Shown here one piece after another: positions 25,725 through 38,341 of a DNA stretch of 64,000 bases. Under the pieces are notes generated by a model. That model was not told the origin of the DNA. It saw only the letters and a list, made by a program, of their open reading frames with translations, and made no database searches. This DNA comes from Mactromeris polynyma. Its lineage: Eukaryota; Mollusca; Bivalvia; Venerida; Mactridae. The translations under genes and the position numbers were made by a program. The stretch spans positions 1,736,001-1,800,000 of the forward strand of contig JASFXZ010000052.1 of NCBI GenBank assembly GCA_032209605.1, read 5' to 3'. Every line of letters begins with the position of its first letter. Within the stretch, counting starts at the first letter, position 1.

Positions 25725-25990
25725 CATGCATGGGTCCCGATTAGGGTCCACATTGACATGTATGCATGTACTTATAGAAATGCATGGGTCCCCATTAGGG
25801 TTCATGCTGACATGTACATGATCAAGTAGACATGCTTAGGGTCTCCATTGATATGCTTATGGTCAACAATAACACATAGTCTACAATGAGAGGTATAGGG
25901 TCCCATTTTTTAACAGAGATAGGGACCACATTGACCATATAGGGACCCCATTGGCAAACAAAGAGTCCTCATTTTATTTAATGACAGATA
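25725..25990 (+). repeat. Degenerate repeats of a GGGTCCCCATT motif
   Basis: Irregular units such as CATGGGTCCCCATTAGGGTT, GGGTCTCCATTGATATGC and GGGACCCCATTGGCA. Old tandem array. Confidence 0.6.
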
Positions 25991-27728
25991 TCATAGGATT
26001 TTAAATTTGATGTTGCTTCAATCAGGCTTCAGGCCGTTTTTCAACATTTTTTCACATGGGGATCAGTTGACATAACCAGTTTTCCTGGAACAGTGTTAAC
26101 TTGCCCTTCCACAACCAGCTGATAACTTCTGATGACTAAGAGGTGAAGTAAAAATGACTGCAGCCAGAAGTCACTGAAAGACATTACATGCCAAGTCTAA
26201 GGAACCAAACCCAGTCCTCCCAGGTAACAGCCAAGTATATATATATTACAATTGGTATTATAAGTCTTTCAAATATTTCCAAGCACTTCAACGAGCAACA
26301 GAAAACTTCCTCACAAAGGATGACATTGAATAACTTAGTTATTATCTTCAGTAAAAATATCAAAGAGAAGTTCAGTTTGTCTTAATTCAGTATGAATTGA
26401 ATTTAGTTCATCTTGAATAATCTCCTTGTTAACTTTTAGAAAGACTAATGACAGTTCAGTGCTCTGCGGAGAGAGCTCTTGGAGCAGATTCTTCAGGGAC
26501 TAAACTGAATCTAGGATCAGTCTTAAATGCAGCAATCATATTGGTCTGTGTGAAGACTGAGCTGAGAACTAATTAATCAGTGGCTTGAGTTTTGAGAAGG
26601 TCTTCATTAATTCTTATACAAAAATATCTCGTGTAAAATTCTATAAATATGAAGCATACTTTGTCAGGTTTGTCCTTGTTTTTCAAATTCTCTTCAAAAT
26701 CAAAACTGTTGTAACACTTTCTCATTTAAATACCCACGTAAAAGATTGCTGAAGTCTATCTCCAACAATACCGTAATTTTTAATTATTTCATCAATCACA
26801 AATTAAGAGGACAACGAGACAGTTTCATGTGCTGCATACCACGCATACACAATAAACAAGCCAACAATGGTAGCTCTGAATTAAGTGAATCCCCAAATTT
26901 GTCTTCTTAGTAGTACAACAACATGACAGGGTCTTTCTACCTTTAATTCATGAAAATGGGAGGACATCAGTAAAAGATGTAAAGTAAACAAGCCATTCAA
27001 AGGAATCAGCAAGATTAAAACAATTGGCCTGTGTAAGTGAACGGTCTGTGGTTGAACACACCAAGGTTTGCACGACAATTTCAAATCTTGTACAGTGAAC
27101 AAACAGAACATCTTTAACCGAGTTATATGGTTTGATATTCAAAGAGCCATAATTTTATTGGTGAGAATGTTACCATTAAGCATATGGTGACTGCAAGATG
27201 TTGAATCTTCACAGTACAGTGAAGGTCCAACCTGAGCTAAGGTCTGTTTAGATTGTCTCGGTAGTTTATGACTTTACCTCCAATCGATTGAAACAATTGA
27301 TACCAAGGGTTTGGCGCTAAATTGTTTTTTTACTTAGCTGGGGTAGAGTAGCAGATAGAACAGCCCTGTGCCAAATCATCAATGCCAAGTTCATAATTAT
27401 CATCTAACCTAGATTTTACACCAGCAGTTGTATAAGTAATAATTCTGGCCGAAGCTACATAATATTAGTATGAACATTTTACAGGACACTGAAGTAAACC
27501 ATCGTACAGACTGAGATTTGTGCTACATTTTGCTTAGTTTCGCAGATATTTTGTTAGTTTCTGTTGATAAACCTTGTAAACAGATTGATTGACACTAAAT
27601 TTGCATTATACAGTGTCTCACATTCTTCGCTAGTTTGCAGGCTATTTGATTTTTCTTGGACAATTAATCCTATCAGAATAAGATACCTAAGAACACTACA
27701 TTAATTTACAATAACAAAGCACACATAG
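25991..27728. other. Non-coding stretch
   Basis: No supported gene. A 39-bp exon-like block at 27278-27316 on the minus strand (RQTLGINCFNRLE, donor GTAAAG) has a poor acceptor and was not accepted. Confidence 0.4.
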
Positions 27729-27972
27729 GGGCCTTATTCATAAATACTGAAACTCAGATTTAGACTTCAAAATATCAATTTTTCTTTTCGCTCCTTCAAT
27801 GTTATAACACTATAAATTTTGATAAAATTTGGCCCAGGTGCACAGCGGGCAACAACAATTATTCAGACAAAATTTCATTTGTTTAGCTTTAACGAAAACA
27901 AAAGGATGGTTAATATAACTTTTGCAAATTTAAAGTCCGAGTTTCAGACTTAAAATGTTTGTGAATAAGGCA
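27729..27972. mobile_element. Palindromic MITE
   Basis: Left end GCCTTATTCATAAATACTGA with AACTCAG following; right end reverse complemented GCCTTATTCACAAACATTTT with GAAACTC following. A related copy is at 53811-54019. Confidence 0.7.
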
Positions 27973-28804
27973 TATGGTTAGTGAAATTGCTTAAATCCTA
28001 ATTTGGGACAAAAATAAAAATGCTATTATGGGGCAATGTTTCATCATACAGTCATAGCTTCCATATACACTGTATTGCACCCTCTCCATAGTGGTCATCT
28101 TTTGACCAACAACCTCTTTCCTACATCATTATCAATCTCTAGAGCAACATCCTCTCAACACCAGCCCAAACTTGCATCTCCTATAGGACACTGCTTAGTC
28201 AGCTTAGTACAGGTTGTACCATAATTTAATTGCCTAGTATGAAGGTGATAATACATCTGTCATCATTTGCTTAAACTTGCAAATAAAGATGACAGAAAGG
28301 TGTTAATGTTCACCTACATAAGGACATTGCCATTCAACTTTGACCGTATAGTCATTACCTTTGATATAAGTACAGATAAATAAGTTATTTTACTGTAAGC
28401 TCATTGAAATTTGAGCAAGATTTATTTTGAGCACTTTTTTCCAAATATGGCATGAAAACAAATATGGTAACCGGTGCAAAATGTGCCTGAATTTTGTCCT
28501 ACAACATCAACGTGTATTCAAGGACATTGTCGCTAAGAAATTGTACCACGATATAAGGAAATGTTGAAAAAAAATTAAAACAAATAATAAAATTTAAAAT
28601 GTACTTGTTTAAACTCACTGATACATACAAGTAAGATAAGTTTATTTGAATAGAAGTTGAAATACTAAGTAAACATTACACACAAGTCAACATCACTCCA
28701 GCTGGCCATCAAGTTGACATTTTGACATTTTGACCTGGATCTCTAACCATGGACTGACTCTAAAATCTGTATGATCCATAAACTTAATTTTTTTCAAATA
28801 AAAC

Positions 28805-29275
28805 AAGAGTGCCAAACTGTCACAAAATACGCCCGTCATAAGTCATAAGTCAGAGCTCAGAGTTAAAACAAGACAAATTTTAGGTAATTTCTAAAATCAA
28901 AGGGTGGTAACTCCCAGGTGACATGAGCGATATGACTGGTTATCGAACTTGGTCGAGATATAATGCCCACAAACATATTCACCAAGTTAGGTGAAGATCA
29001 GATGTAAACTGTTTGACTTAGAGACCGGACAAGGCTAACTTTGCCAATTTTGGATAATTCAAGGGCCATAATTCCGAAGTACCTGGGGCGATGTGGCTGG
29101 TTATCGAACTTGGCCGAGACATTATGCCCACAAACATTTTCACAAAGTTTGGTAAAGATCGGATGAAAACTCTTTTGACTTAGAGAGCGGAAACCATGTG
29201 GACGCCGCCCACCCGCCCGCCCGCCGCGGGTGTTCCCATAATACGTCCCGTTTTTCAAACGGGCGTATAAAAATC
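28805..29275. repeat. Two-unit molluscan dispersed repeat
   Basis: Two related ~160-bp units (TGACTGGTTATCGAACTTGG and TGGCTGGTTATCGAACTTGG) follow each other between AAATACGCCCGTCATAAG and CGTTTTTCAAACGGGCGT. The GCCCG-rich end (CCCACCCGCCCGCCCGCC) is the only strongly GC-rich spot nearby. The overlapping 86-codon minus ORF is a by-product. Confidence 0.6.
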
Positions 29276-29413
29276 AGATAAGGGTTATGTATTTTTAAAA
29301 GGGACTGGCTATTTTTCAACTTCATGTCCATGATTTTATAATCTTCCTTTTCAAGAAGAGTTTTGACAAGAGGTCAAGGCCATTTTAAGAGTAAACTTAG
29401 AAAATACTCTTAC

Positions 29414-29641
29414 CAGTGGAGGTGGAATCTTCAATTTCAGTTTCTGTCTCATCTGTAGTGCCTTTGAAGGACTTGTGATGTCATCTGTCAACTCGTAACT
29501 GGTATCCATGGTAATATGAATAAAGATCACACAGAAAAAATAAATCCAGGTTAAGGTCGCATGAAATAACTCTTAAGGTCACAGGACAGCAAGAATAATT
29601 CTAGGTCAAATTAGCACGTCATAAAAATATGTTATTTAACC
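29414..29641 (-). CDS. First coding exon of an unrecognised gene (coding 29414-29509)
   Basis: After an acceptor (gaatttttgcag) at 29642 and a 132-bp leader, ATG at 29509 opens 32 codons: MDTSYELTDDITSPSKALQM, then RQKLKLKIPPPL, to a donor GTAAGA at phase 0. Base composition, a clean donor and protein-like sequence support a real exon. I cannot name the family. Downstream exons should lie to the left, but I could not link any with certainty. Confidence 0.55.
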
Positions 29642-30731
29642 CTGCAAAAATTCAACTCCAAATTTCAAAAATACTTCAAATAAGTCCGAATATCAAGTCA
29701 GTGAAATATAAATCCAGGTAAACAAGAATTTATCCAACACGAATATGATATAACAAGATTGTGTCAATTTTAAGCACACAAATAATAATTCAACATATGT
29801 CCACCGCAATATCATCACCAAATTACTGAAGCAAAGAAAATGACATAAATTACAAGAAATCGCACCACTCAATATTCATTCATTCACCTATCACTCGTAA
29901 ATAAGTGATAATTCAACTCAACATAGTAACTTATACACAAGTATTAAAACATCGCTCACGCTGTTTTATTATCTACGTTTAAATAGATAATGTCAACTGT
30001 CTTCCTTCAAGGATAACATGACCCGATAGCTATGAGCTAGGTCTGTCTATTCCTTGAATAAATAATTTTACACAAGAGGAAATACAAAAAAGTCTGACAA
30101 AAGAAACTCCCAAATCTTTGAACCATATTTCGAGGTTCAACCCAAGGCTACCGTAACTCCTATGTATATAAGAGTTGCCAAAGTCTTGCACTGAACCCTT
30201 GATATAGTCAGTTTTGAATTTTTGTTGTATTCTCATAATTATGTGTCCACCATAAATAAGATATTGACTTGTACATTTTGTATAGAATATTGTATTTTGA
30301 TCAAATTCACAAAAATCCAAAGTAAGATGTTTTATGAATCCTTGTAACAATAGGTAACTGTAACAACAAGCTGTTACAATAATGCATTACATCCTGCTGA
30401 TAGAAGTTAGTTTCATCAATGTAAGCCAGCCTTTAGGTATGTTTTATGAACAACAATTCTATTATACGCAAAGACAGAAAATTTCTTTGTCAGTTATAAT
30501 ATACTTAAATTCTATCATTCAACATTACTGTTGTTTAAACAATTTAGCACTAATCACATGAAATGTTTCTTAAAAGGCCAATGTTATGTACAATATGTGA
30601 TAGACATAATAGAAAAATAATGTATTTCAAGACACTTCTTATTATTATTTTCAATTGAACTAATCTACCGGGTATACTCCAATTCAAATTCATAAATTTC
30701 ACTGAATAAGACTCAAAGAGTTTTGTTCAAC

Positions 30732-30917
30732 ATAAATAATAAAACCTCAATAATACAACCACCATTGTGACCATTGAAAACTGGTCTTCTTAATGAGGTG
30801 GTCTTAATATTGAGGTTGAACAATGAGCAAAACCATGAAAATAGACTTCAAAATTGTGGTCTTAATTTTGAGGTGGTCTTAATATTAAGTGGTCTTAAAG
30901 GTGAGGTTTTACTGTAT
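30732..30917. mobile_element. MITE, CAGTAAAACCTC family
   Basis: AATAAAACCTCAATAATACA at the left and GGTGAGGTTTTACTGTA at the right are inverted ends. Inside are repeated GGTGGTCTTAATATTGAGG blocks. Copies elsewhere: 45627-45802, 52990-53150, 55690-55770, and decayed at 14290 and 24490. Confidence 0.75.
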
Positions 30918-31572
30918 CTTCGTGAAAACTCATTGACTGAAATATAACAATTCACTTGGACAAAATGACATATGCATGAACAAAATGTAAATTTCCAACA
31001 AGTCTACGTGACATAACGATCATTAATAAAATAGTTGTCACATCCAAACCGAATAATTAAAGACATGTATTACCTTCTAGTGAAAAGATTTACTTCACAG
31101 TGTAAAATAAATACAAAGGGATGTGGGCACAAAACTACTATAACTCAGGTCTGATCAAGAAGCAGTTACTTTAGTTTTGTACCACATTCATGGCGAATGA
31201 CTTCCAAGACTTATCAGACATTCGATCTTACAACCTTGGAAAACTTGTCAGACCGAATGCAAACTTGTAATTGTTGTTAAAAATTACATTCTTCGCCGAT
31301 ACGTTTGTTAAGAAATAATTCCATTGACAACACTTGAAATATTAAGATATCAAGTTGAATTGTACTGTATTGAACTCGAAAAAGAAAAATCCATTTTGAC
31401 AACTACCAATTGTCTACAACGCAAAATTTTGCAAGTTTTCCAAGAAAAGAACCGTTTTTCCATTTTCTGACAGGATTTTGTGAAAGTAAACAAATCAAAC
31501 AGAAATGGGCAAATTTCTGGCGTATTTCAATAAATAACATTTAAAAATTATGATTAACTTTAACACTCACAC

Positions 31573-31800
31573 CTGATATGCCTTTTTGACGACACAATCA
31601 AAGTTTAAATGTCCGAAAGATAAGCGAATGTGCAGACAATCGGTGTGCGTAAGGAGACCGCATTGTGTAAACAGCAACGGATGTTGTAAAACCTGTCTGA
31701 TCCGTACTGTACCGTGCCTTCTGCATCGGACCTGGCTGTTTTTGGGTATTCGCCATGACTGGTACCAAATACTCAAAACAGGTTATAGGTTTTAAAACGA
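31573..31800 (-). promoter_or_regulatory. Candidate first 5' UTR exon and promoter for the gene at 29509
   Basis: This stretch is richer in CpG than its surroundings and ends on the minus strand with a GTGAGTG donor at 31572. It would splice to the acceptor at 29642. Overlapping ORFs on both strands here show no protein sense. Confidence 0.3.
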
Positions 31801-32366
31801 TACACAAACTGTTATCAATGTTTGTATCACACTACATAATACAGTCCAACTTGTACAAACGACCATGACTTTGTGTATTAAGCAACCTTAGTCTCAAGCG
31901 ACTGATTTCAACTCCCCCCAGAGTATTTGTTCAATAACCGTTTCAAGCAACTTTTCATCGAACACAACCAGCTACCTTGATTTGGTGCAAACACAGGTTC
32001 AATTATTTTGTCTTTAACGAAGGCCACTGTCAAATCATGTCCATAAAAACAAGATGCCAACAACTTCATATAATTGTCAGACCTGCATCAGTCAACATTG
32101 TTGAATATGAATTATACAGACGACAGTTAATCAAATTCTTAGACCCAATTTTCAATGGTTAACTTTCATTTAAAACATGTATTCAAGCATAAAATCCACA
32201 AAAACTAGCAAGTTATTTCATCTGAAGGTTTGTATCTTTGCTACTATGATTACGCAGACACAAGTACAGACTGTGACACAGCCTACCACTGCATGTAATG
32301 AACTCAGGTTGAAATCTGATTCAGACAGATGTACAGTTGATACAACTCCATAGTCACCATATGAAA

Positions 32367-32578
32367 TTAATCTGTTAACAGAAGCAATTTTACAGGTGGG
32401 GGGGGTACGCTGTTTTTCATCAATGCAGCAGTTATAGACATGGAATACATATGATTTAGATGTAATATCTTCTTCAGGACCATTGGTGAATAAATGCACG
32501 GTAATTCTTCATTCATATTTAAAAACTGAAGTAATACAATACTACGTTCAACTAGCAGAGCTAGACCAGTAAGAGTCC
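32367..32578 (-). CDS. Candidate membrane-segment terminal exon
   Basis: After a strong acceptor (gtctttatcttag) the open frame reads TLTGLALLVERSIVLLQFLN and ends at a stop at 32367. Its phase would accept the 36837-36876 candidate. A second frame is open across 32218-32508 with Cys-rich, hydrophobic text; an 8-G run lies where the two overlap, so a homopolymer error could have split one ORF. Very tentative. Confidence 0.2.
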
Positions 32579-33341
32579 CTAAGATAAAGACAGATGGACC
32601 TGTGATCATAGATCCAGATTGAAGACCATCAAAATTCAGATATCAAAATCTGTCCCTTACTGAGGTACATCAAACATACAGCGTGTACTTTACACATACC
32701 TCTATTTTTTGTACCCGAAACTTGTGTGGTGAGATATTATCATCTTACCAACAGCAATCGTTTTAAAATGGTTTTACATGCAGTGACTGTCAGCATTAAA
32801 ACTAACGAAATAGACAACAAATACAATAAAGCTAAAGGCAAAACAAATTATCACAAGAAAACCACTGACACAAAGCATCAAAGGCGATGCAAATGAATCA
32901 TTTGGCCTCAAACGAAACATATTAAAAACAGAAAACGTTCATGTGTAGCTACTGTATTTACACTTAAGTACTACATGTAACAAATTCTTCTCCTATAGGC
33001 ACACAGACCTCTTATACTTTAACCTACAAAAAAGCAAATATTCAGTACATAGTTTCAGAATGTGTGTTTCATATATTACAATATACATACATCAGTACAC
33101 ATAGATTAACATTATTATTTCATGTCAAAAACACTTCAACTTTCAAGCTTCCATACAATATTCAGATCACGAAAAAGGCGAAGTCCCAAGAGTCTCATTT
33201 CGGGTCAGACCATGACAGAATTTCTATCAAGGAAAAATTCTGAATTCCTCGAGGCCAATAAATGAGATCTGCAATTCTTTCCACTGATAAAAACAATGTT
33301 TATTTTTTAGTTCTGTAAAACATTAAATGCTGTCTTTGTTT

Positions 33342-33545
33342 TCACTGCAATAATTTGTGCAACTGACTTACTGTTTTGAGACAACAACCGAGACTCGGGT
33401 CAAAAATTAACCATCTCAATTCAACTGTTTTATAATTTCTTATAAAAGCATTAACATCACTGTCATTGTTAAGACAGCAGGTGACAAAACCATTTGTCAG
33501 TGCACTGCACATAACGACAAGCACCAGGAAAGATTTAAACAAAAA
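33342..33545 (-). CDS. Candidate alternative terminal exon
   Basis: After acceptor gtgcaacag, phase 0 fits the end of 36995-37667. It reads FLFKSFLVLVVMCSALTNGF as a possible membrane segment, then about 48 residues with several Cys, to a stop at 33342. AATAAA on the minus strand lies about 40 bp further. An internal GTAAGT at 33371 could instead splice it onward. T-rich minus-strand sequence readily yields false hydrophobic peptides, so confidence is low. Confidence 0.25.
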   Translation of the reverse strand, partial: FLFKSFLVLVVMCSALTNGFVTCCLNNDSDVNAFIRNYKTVELRWLIFDPSLGCCLKTVSQLHKLLQ

Positions 33546-34083
33546 CTGTTGCACAATAAAACAGAGTTTAAATATTTTGTGCAAAACTGACATATTAATA
33601 CAAATTAGCATAATAAGACCAGTACTTGAACACACAATTCATTATCTAGACATCACATCAAAAACAAAACCATATTATGACAACAAAATAAGACATTTTG
33701 GACGTCTGCTACAAGGGTATAAATTCAGACTTTTTATAACATCAAAAATGTTTTTCATACCAGATTTTTTTATATCAAATCGGAAATCATCACATTCAAC
33801 CATTAATGTTCAAAGTTCTTCACAGACTGCAATGTTTCGAAGAAGAAAGTCTTATTGTCTAAATGCAAATTACATAAAATTCAGACATAAAACAAAATCC
33901 ATCAGCAAGAATGTCATTCCTTACCAAATATGTAAAAACATTTTTTATGTACATTTATTACAAAAAATTTGTTATGCCGCTTTGAATAATCTATCAAATA
34001 CTAAAAAAATTAGAACAAAGACTACACTTTGTAGAACTGATTATGGTGGAAATATATTCAGCTTATATTATACAAAACAATGA
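33466..34083 (+). CDS. Unrecognised 205-codon ORF
   Basis: Starts MLRQQVTKPFVSALHITTST and is rich in Lys, Asn, Ile, Ser and Tyr. It is long for AT-rich DNA, where stops should be frequent. No domain, signal peptide or repeat is visible, and it overlaps the minus-strand exon candidate at 33342-33545. It may be chance or a decayed element ORF. Confidence 0.2.
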   Translation: MLRQQVTKPFVSALHITTSTRKDLNKNCCTIKQSLNILCKTDILIQISIIRPVLEHTIHYLDITSKTKPYYDNKIRHFGRLLQGYKFRLFITSKMFFIPDFFISNRKSSHSTINVQSSSQTAMFRRRKSYCLNANYIKFRHKTKSISKNVIPYQICKNIFYVHLLQKICYAALNNLSNTKKIRTKTTLCRTDYGGNIFSLYYTKQ

Positions 34084-36836
34084 TTTATAAATTTATCACT
34101 TGACCTAACACCTAACTTTGTGAATACACCCATATGACACACTCTCATTGTTTCCAATGATGTCTTAATTGCTAATAAATTAATTGATTGAACATATTAA
34201 CAATGACTATTAAAAACATAAAATTATCATAAAATTTAATCATAAACAGAAGTGGTTAAATTGCACATGTTATTTCCCAGTTGTTTGAGTACAATTTTGC
34301 ATCAGGAGCTCTTATGTATGTGGCATTCCCTGTAACAACTTTATCTCTCTTTGAAAACATTACAAATTGAAACAATGTGTCGATAGGACAGAGGTGCCTC
34401 CACTTCACTTGACTGTTCAGGAGATATGAATGACACAAGTTTTAAAGAAAAAACTGCCAATGTTCACCAATTCAAGGCCAATAGATGTATTTTATCATAA
34501 TGGAGATGAACGCAAAACCCCAGTTACACTCCCGACAAGAAAATGTATCAAGGGAGATCATTCAAAAAGTAAGAAAGACATAGTCATGGTTCATGTATAG
34601 TGCACTTCCTCTCAATGTGCTCTATCACTATGTGAAGTTGAATCAAATATATTCAATAGTTTTGAATTATGCTCGAAATTATCCATTTCACAGTACATGT
34701 ATTAGAATTAAGCTCCAGACAAGAAAAAATAATCAATCAAGGGATAATGCAAAATGTAAGAGTAAGAGTTCTTTCACACGACTTCCCATTCTTAAAAAAT
34801 ACAAACGAAATGAAACTGTAACATCATTTATTTCTCGAGTGAAAATGCCTTGAAACCCCTTAGCTATCCCACTGGCACCAGAGGAACAGAATTCCACAGA
34901 AATTGTCAATGCTTAAACTGTACCACAAAACAAGCATGCTGATGTTAGCCAAAACTTATAGTCTATTTCATATAATCCCTGTTACAGAATCGGATAGCTT
35001 GCCGACTGATTTCAAAAATGGTAAGACATTTATCCAACTCGTGATATAGTCAAATTTAAGCAATTTGCATAGTTTTTTTCACAATCAAGCCTCTGATTGG
35101 TCGAGTTCTCCAATTATGACAAGTCAGTGCTTCATACCTTGCAAATATGCGTCCACAAAACAAATGTAGACATAAGTACGAAACTGCTTTAAAATTTATA
35201 TTCCAGTAAAAATGTGTTCTCTTTTGGCTTGGATATAATTTAAGCCATTTTTCACGCCAGGTTACAATACAAATGCAATACTTTTCAAGATACGACAGAC
35301 ATCTGCCTTATCCTTCATCTGGTGTAAAATAACATGTGATGAAATCACTTCACAATTGATTTGCCTTTAAAACCATGGGGTTTGGGGAGGCAAGAAGGAA
35401 TTGTATGTAAACATTAAAATGTGTACTTTGTGAAGAATCACGATAGGTGATAGTGGAGACATTTCTGTTGAATTAAGTTTCTGTTGTTACTCAGATATTG
35501 GTCCCTACACATCATTTTCACTTGTTCCAAACAAAATGAAATGTAACACTCTACATGTCGAATCACTGTGCAGTCTTAGTTAATAATTTATCCTAAAATG
35601 TTTGTGATATACATGCAATATGCATGCTTGTACATGCAAGTTATATTTATGACATGTTGTGAAGGAATTACAGGTTATAGCGCACATAACAAAACGTTCA
35701 TTTTCTAGTACATAAAAATATGTCCGCATAAAAAGATCATTAATTCAATCATACGTCTCGTTGTATATATTATAACTGTCAAGAAGATTTGTAAACACAT
35801 AATAATTGGCCGGGAGGCCAAGGATAAAGGTAAGTTAAAAAATGTATTGCCAAAAGCGTAAATGTCATCAATCAAGCTGATCCTACCACAAATTAGTGTT
35901 GACAAACTAATTTTTATGCAAATAAGCTTTTTTACTTATTCTGACAGTAAATCCTCCATTTTTTGGGCATAATATCACAGAATTATAAATAATGATAACG
36001 TTTAAGACTTTTTTATGAACCAAAGATATGCTTTCTCTACAATTCAAGCCACATGATTTTTTCTTGATCATTTGTTTGGGACATAAGGATGACTTTTGGC
36101 CAGAGAAAATTAATCATACACATCAATTAGAAATCATTTTAAAATGGCCCGTTTATATAACTTTTTAAGTGGGTTTTGAAAAGGAATGTTAACGAACGGC
36201 AATTTTGAACATTTAACTTTCATCCATTAAAAATAACATTTACTAGTTGTTTGTCATCACCATTTTTTAGTGTCCTTTCTTGCAATTTGTTTACGAAAGT
36301 GAAAGCAAAATCAAAATCGAAAAGTCATTTGTAATTATAATCCTTTCAGATCAAATTATTAACCGGTTATCTTGCCAAACTATGTAGGGGTGCGAATAAA
36401 CAAAGTAAAGCTATTCTAGCAGATGAGTATTATAGACTTAATAATTTTGCGTTAAATGCACTGTAAGCTACATTTCAATATTTTGATAACAATGGATCTG
36501 AAATTTTAATGCAAAGTTTACTTTTTACTTACTATTTTATGTTTAAATCTATCAGTTAAGCATGGATCTAATAATTTATCAGATATGTGACTCAAGTTGG
36601 AAAAATATACTTGATTAATGACTCAGCCAAAGCGACATCACCCAAGTGCTATAACTCTTAACTTAATCATGAAATTTCAGCAACTAGACCAAGAGAGTTA
36701 GACATGCAGCGTTGACCCGGACTTAAAAAGTAAATTTAATCCTGCCAAGCTGTGGCTGCTATTGATATATAGAGATCTCAAAAATGTATATAGGACTTAC
36801 ATTAAAAAAATGTGAGACCAAATATTGAACAGTTAC
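34084..36836. other. Intronic or intergenic stretch
   Basis: Apart from the family A fragment at 34300, AT-rich DNA without supported features. If the acidic repeat gene continues to 33342 or 32367 this is its intron. Confidence 0.4.
34300..34358 (+). repeat. Dispersed repeat family A, 3' fragment
   Basis: GCTCTTATGTATGTGGCATT and the following CCCTGTAACAAC match the 3' end of the family only. Confidence 0.6.
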
Positions 36837-36876
36837 CTATCTTTTGGCATCGTTGTTGGTCATGTGTTCCCTCACA
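36837..36876 (-). CDS. Candidate next exon of the acidic repeat gene
   Basis: Forty bases between an AG (ttactttaag) and GTAACT read CEGTHDQQRCQKI in the phase required by the 36995-37667 exon. Short and unsupported by homology. Confidence 0.3.
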
Positions 36877-36994
36877 CTTAAAGTAATGGAATATCCATTT
36901 ACATTATAAATATCTGCATACAAGCAAACAACAAAATAACCAAAAGGAAATTCATACATAAAGTCCATGAAACATGGGACAAAAAAAAGCTTAC

Positions 36995-37667
36995 CTGTTC
37001 GTACACCGTCTTCAATTTGTGTCTGTAGAACATTAGTGACTCTTCCTGGAAGGACCTTTCATTGTTATCGTCTTCGCTATCATCATGGTGTACATCGCCA
37101 TCATCATCATGTACAGGAATCTCCGGTAGGTAGGCTATATCATTCTCATGGAATAATGGTCCACAATCACTTAACATTGGCTCTGATTTGTTAAATAAAG
37201 ACTCATTTAGCTCCAATTTGTAAAATAAAGGTTCATCAAGCCCCGAATTGTAAAGTAAACCCTCATTTGGCTCTGACTTGTGAAGTAAAGACTCATTTAG
37301 CTCTGATTTGTAAAATAAAGGTTCATCTAGCACCGAATTGTGAAGTAAATCTGATTTGTAAAGTAAAGGCTCACATTCTTCAAATTCATGCTTTGCATAT
37401 TGGGCAACGTCTTCACCATCATTTTCAACATCATCATAGTTCAATAGTGGCATTATCTCCCCTTCCTCAATGTTGTTGTTGTTGTTGTATTTTAGTATAC
37501 GTTCTTTTAAGTACATCTCCTCACCATGTGGTGGATAGGACATAGAAGTCTGTAGGTCATTATCGCTGGATGTTGCAGCCGAACCTATTTCTCGAACATG
37601 GCGATAGAGATTACTAAACTTCTCACTGAAGTATTCCACACATCTGAACTTTTCTCCGTCAGACATC
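36995..37667 (-). CDS. Acidic repeat protein, 5' coding exon (224 codons)
   Basis: ATG at 37666 follows an acceptor (aaaactgcag) by one base, so a 5' UTR exon lies upstream. The donor GTAAGC follows VYEQ. The protein begins MSDGEKFRCVEYFSEKFSNL. Its middle carries seven or so 10-residue units of the type PLFYKSELNE / SLLHKSEPNE, encoded by 30-bp DNA repeats, then a His/Asp-rich acidic stretch and a basic helix. I recognise no family. Reading on through the donor would give a hydrophobic tail to a stop at 36899; that sequence is T-rich intron-like DNA, so I end the exon at the donor, though an unspliced tail-anchored form cannot be excluded. Confidence 0.7.
37190..37370 (-). repeat. Coding 30-bp tandem repeats
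   Basis: Units of 30 bp encode 10 residues each. Three-unit blocks recur (LDEPLFYKSELNE, SLLHKSEPNE, GLLYNSG, then LDEPLFYKLELNE, SLFNKSEP), so a 30-residue higher-order repeat is visible. Reading frame is kept throughout, which supports expression. Confidence 0.75.
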
Positions 37668-38219
37668 CTGCAGTTTTGCCTACAAAATTTAACTTATTAT
37701 AAATGCTACATAATAATTACTAGTTCAGTATTAGTTTATCACACAATTACAGTCAACAATTTAATTATATTAATCACATTTAATATACTTACAGGGGTGT
37801 AGCAAAGGTTTGTATGATGTGTTTAATTGCAAGCACTATATGCAGGTCTGTGGGCCAGCATCCAGAAAAGGACAAATGCCACTTCTAGAACATCAGTGGA
37901 TGCAATTTCAAAATAAATAAATTGAAGTGTTGTACTATATGTATATTCAGAAATTGTATATCCTAAAATCCGAATATGCTGATCATTGCAATTAACGAGC
38001 AGTCCCCACACTATGCTGTTTTATTGAATTTTATATATAGGGCTCAACCTTATGTATGCAACTGCATACTTTGCATACAGCCTTACATGTAGCTACATGC
38101 TTGACTTACTGGTGTTTCAATGCGACTGCTGGTGACATTCCTATTATGCCATTTTGCTCATAGTGTACAATTAAAAGCATGCTCTTCGCAGTGCTCATTT
38201 CCAAAAACTACATTGTATC

Positions 38220-38336
38220 ATATACTTCTCAATTAACACTTCTAAGTTCACACTTTATACTTCTCACTTCAAAGTTCACACCAAATTTCTAATGTCATGC
38301 TTCATTGTTCACAGTTCACTCTTCATAATTGACACT
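38220..38336. repeat. Inverted, decayed version of the 54-bp repeat motif
   Basis: AGTTCACACTTTATACTTCT and CTTCAAAGTTCACAC are, on the minus strand, like the GAAGTGTGAACTATGAA motif of the array at 39346-39690. The OTU element sits between the two. Confidence 0.5.
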
Positions 38337-38341
38337 ATATA

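Noticed and set aside
32698..32905. Minus-strand hydrophobic ORFs in several frames
   Set aside because: T-rich DNA makes hydrophobic text in every frame here; no consistent acceptor, donor and phase could be joined to neighbouring exons.
36899..36994. Hydrophobic extension of the acidic repeat protein
   Set aside because: It directly follows a good GTAAGC donor and is T-rich like an intron; kept only as a possible alternative form.
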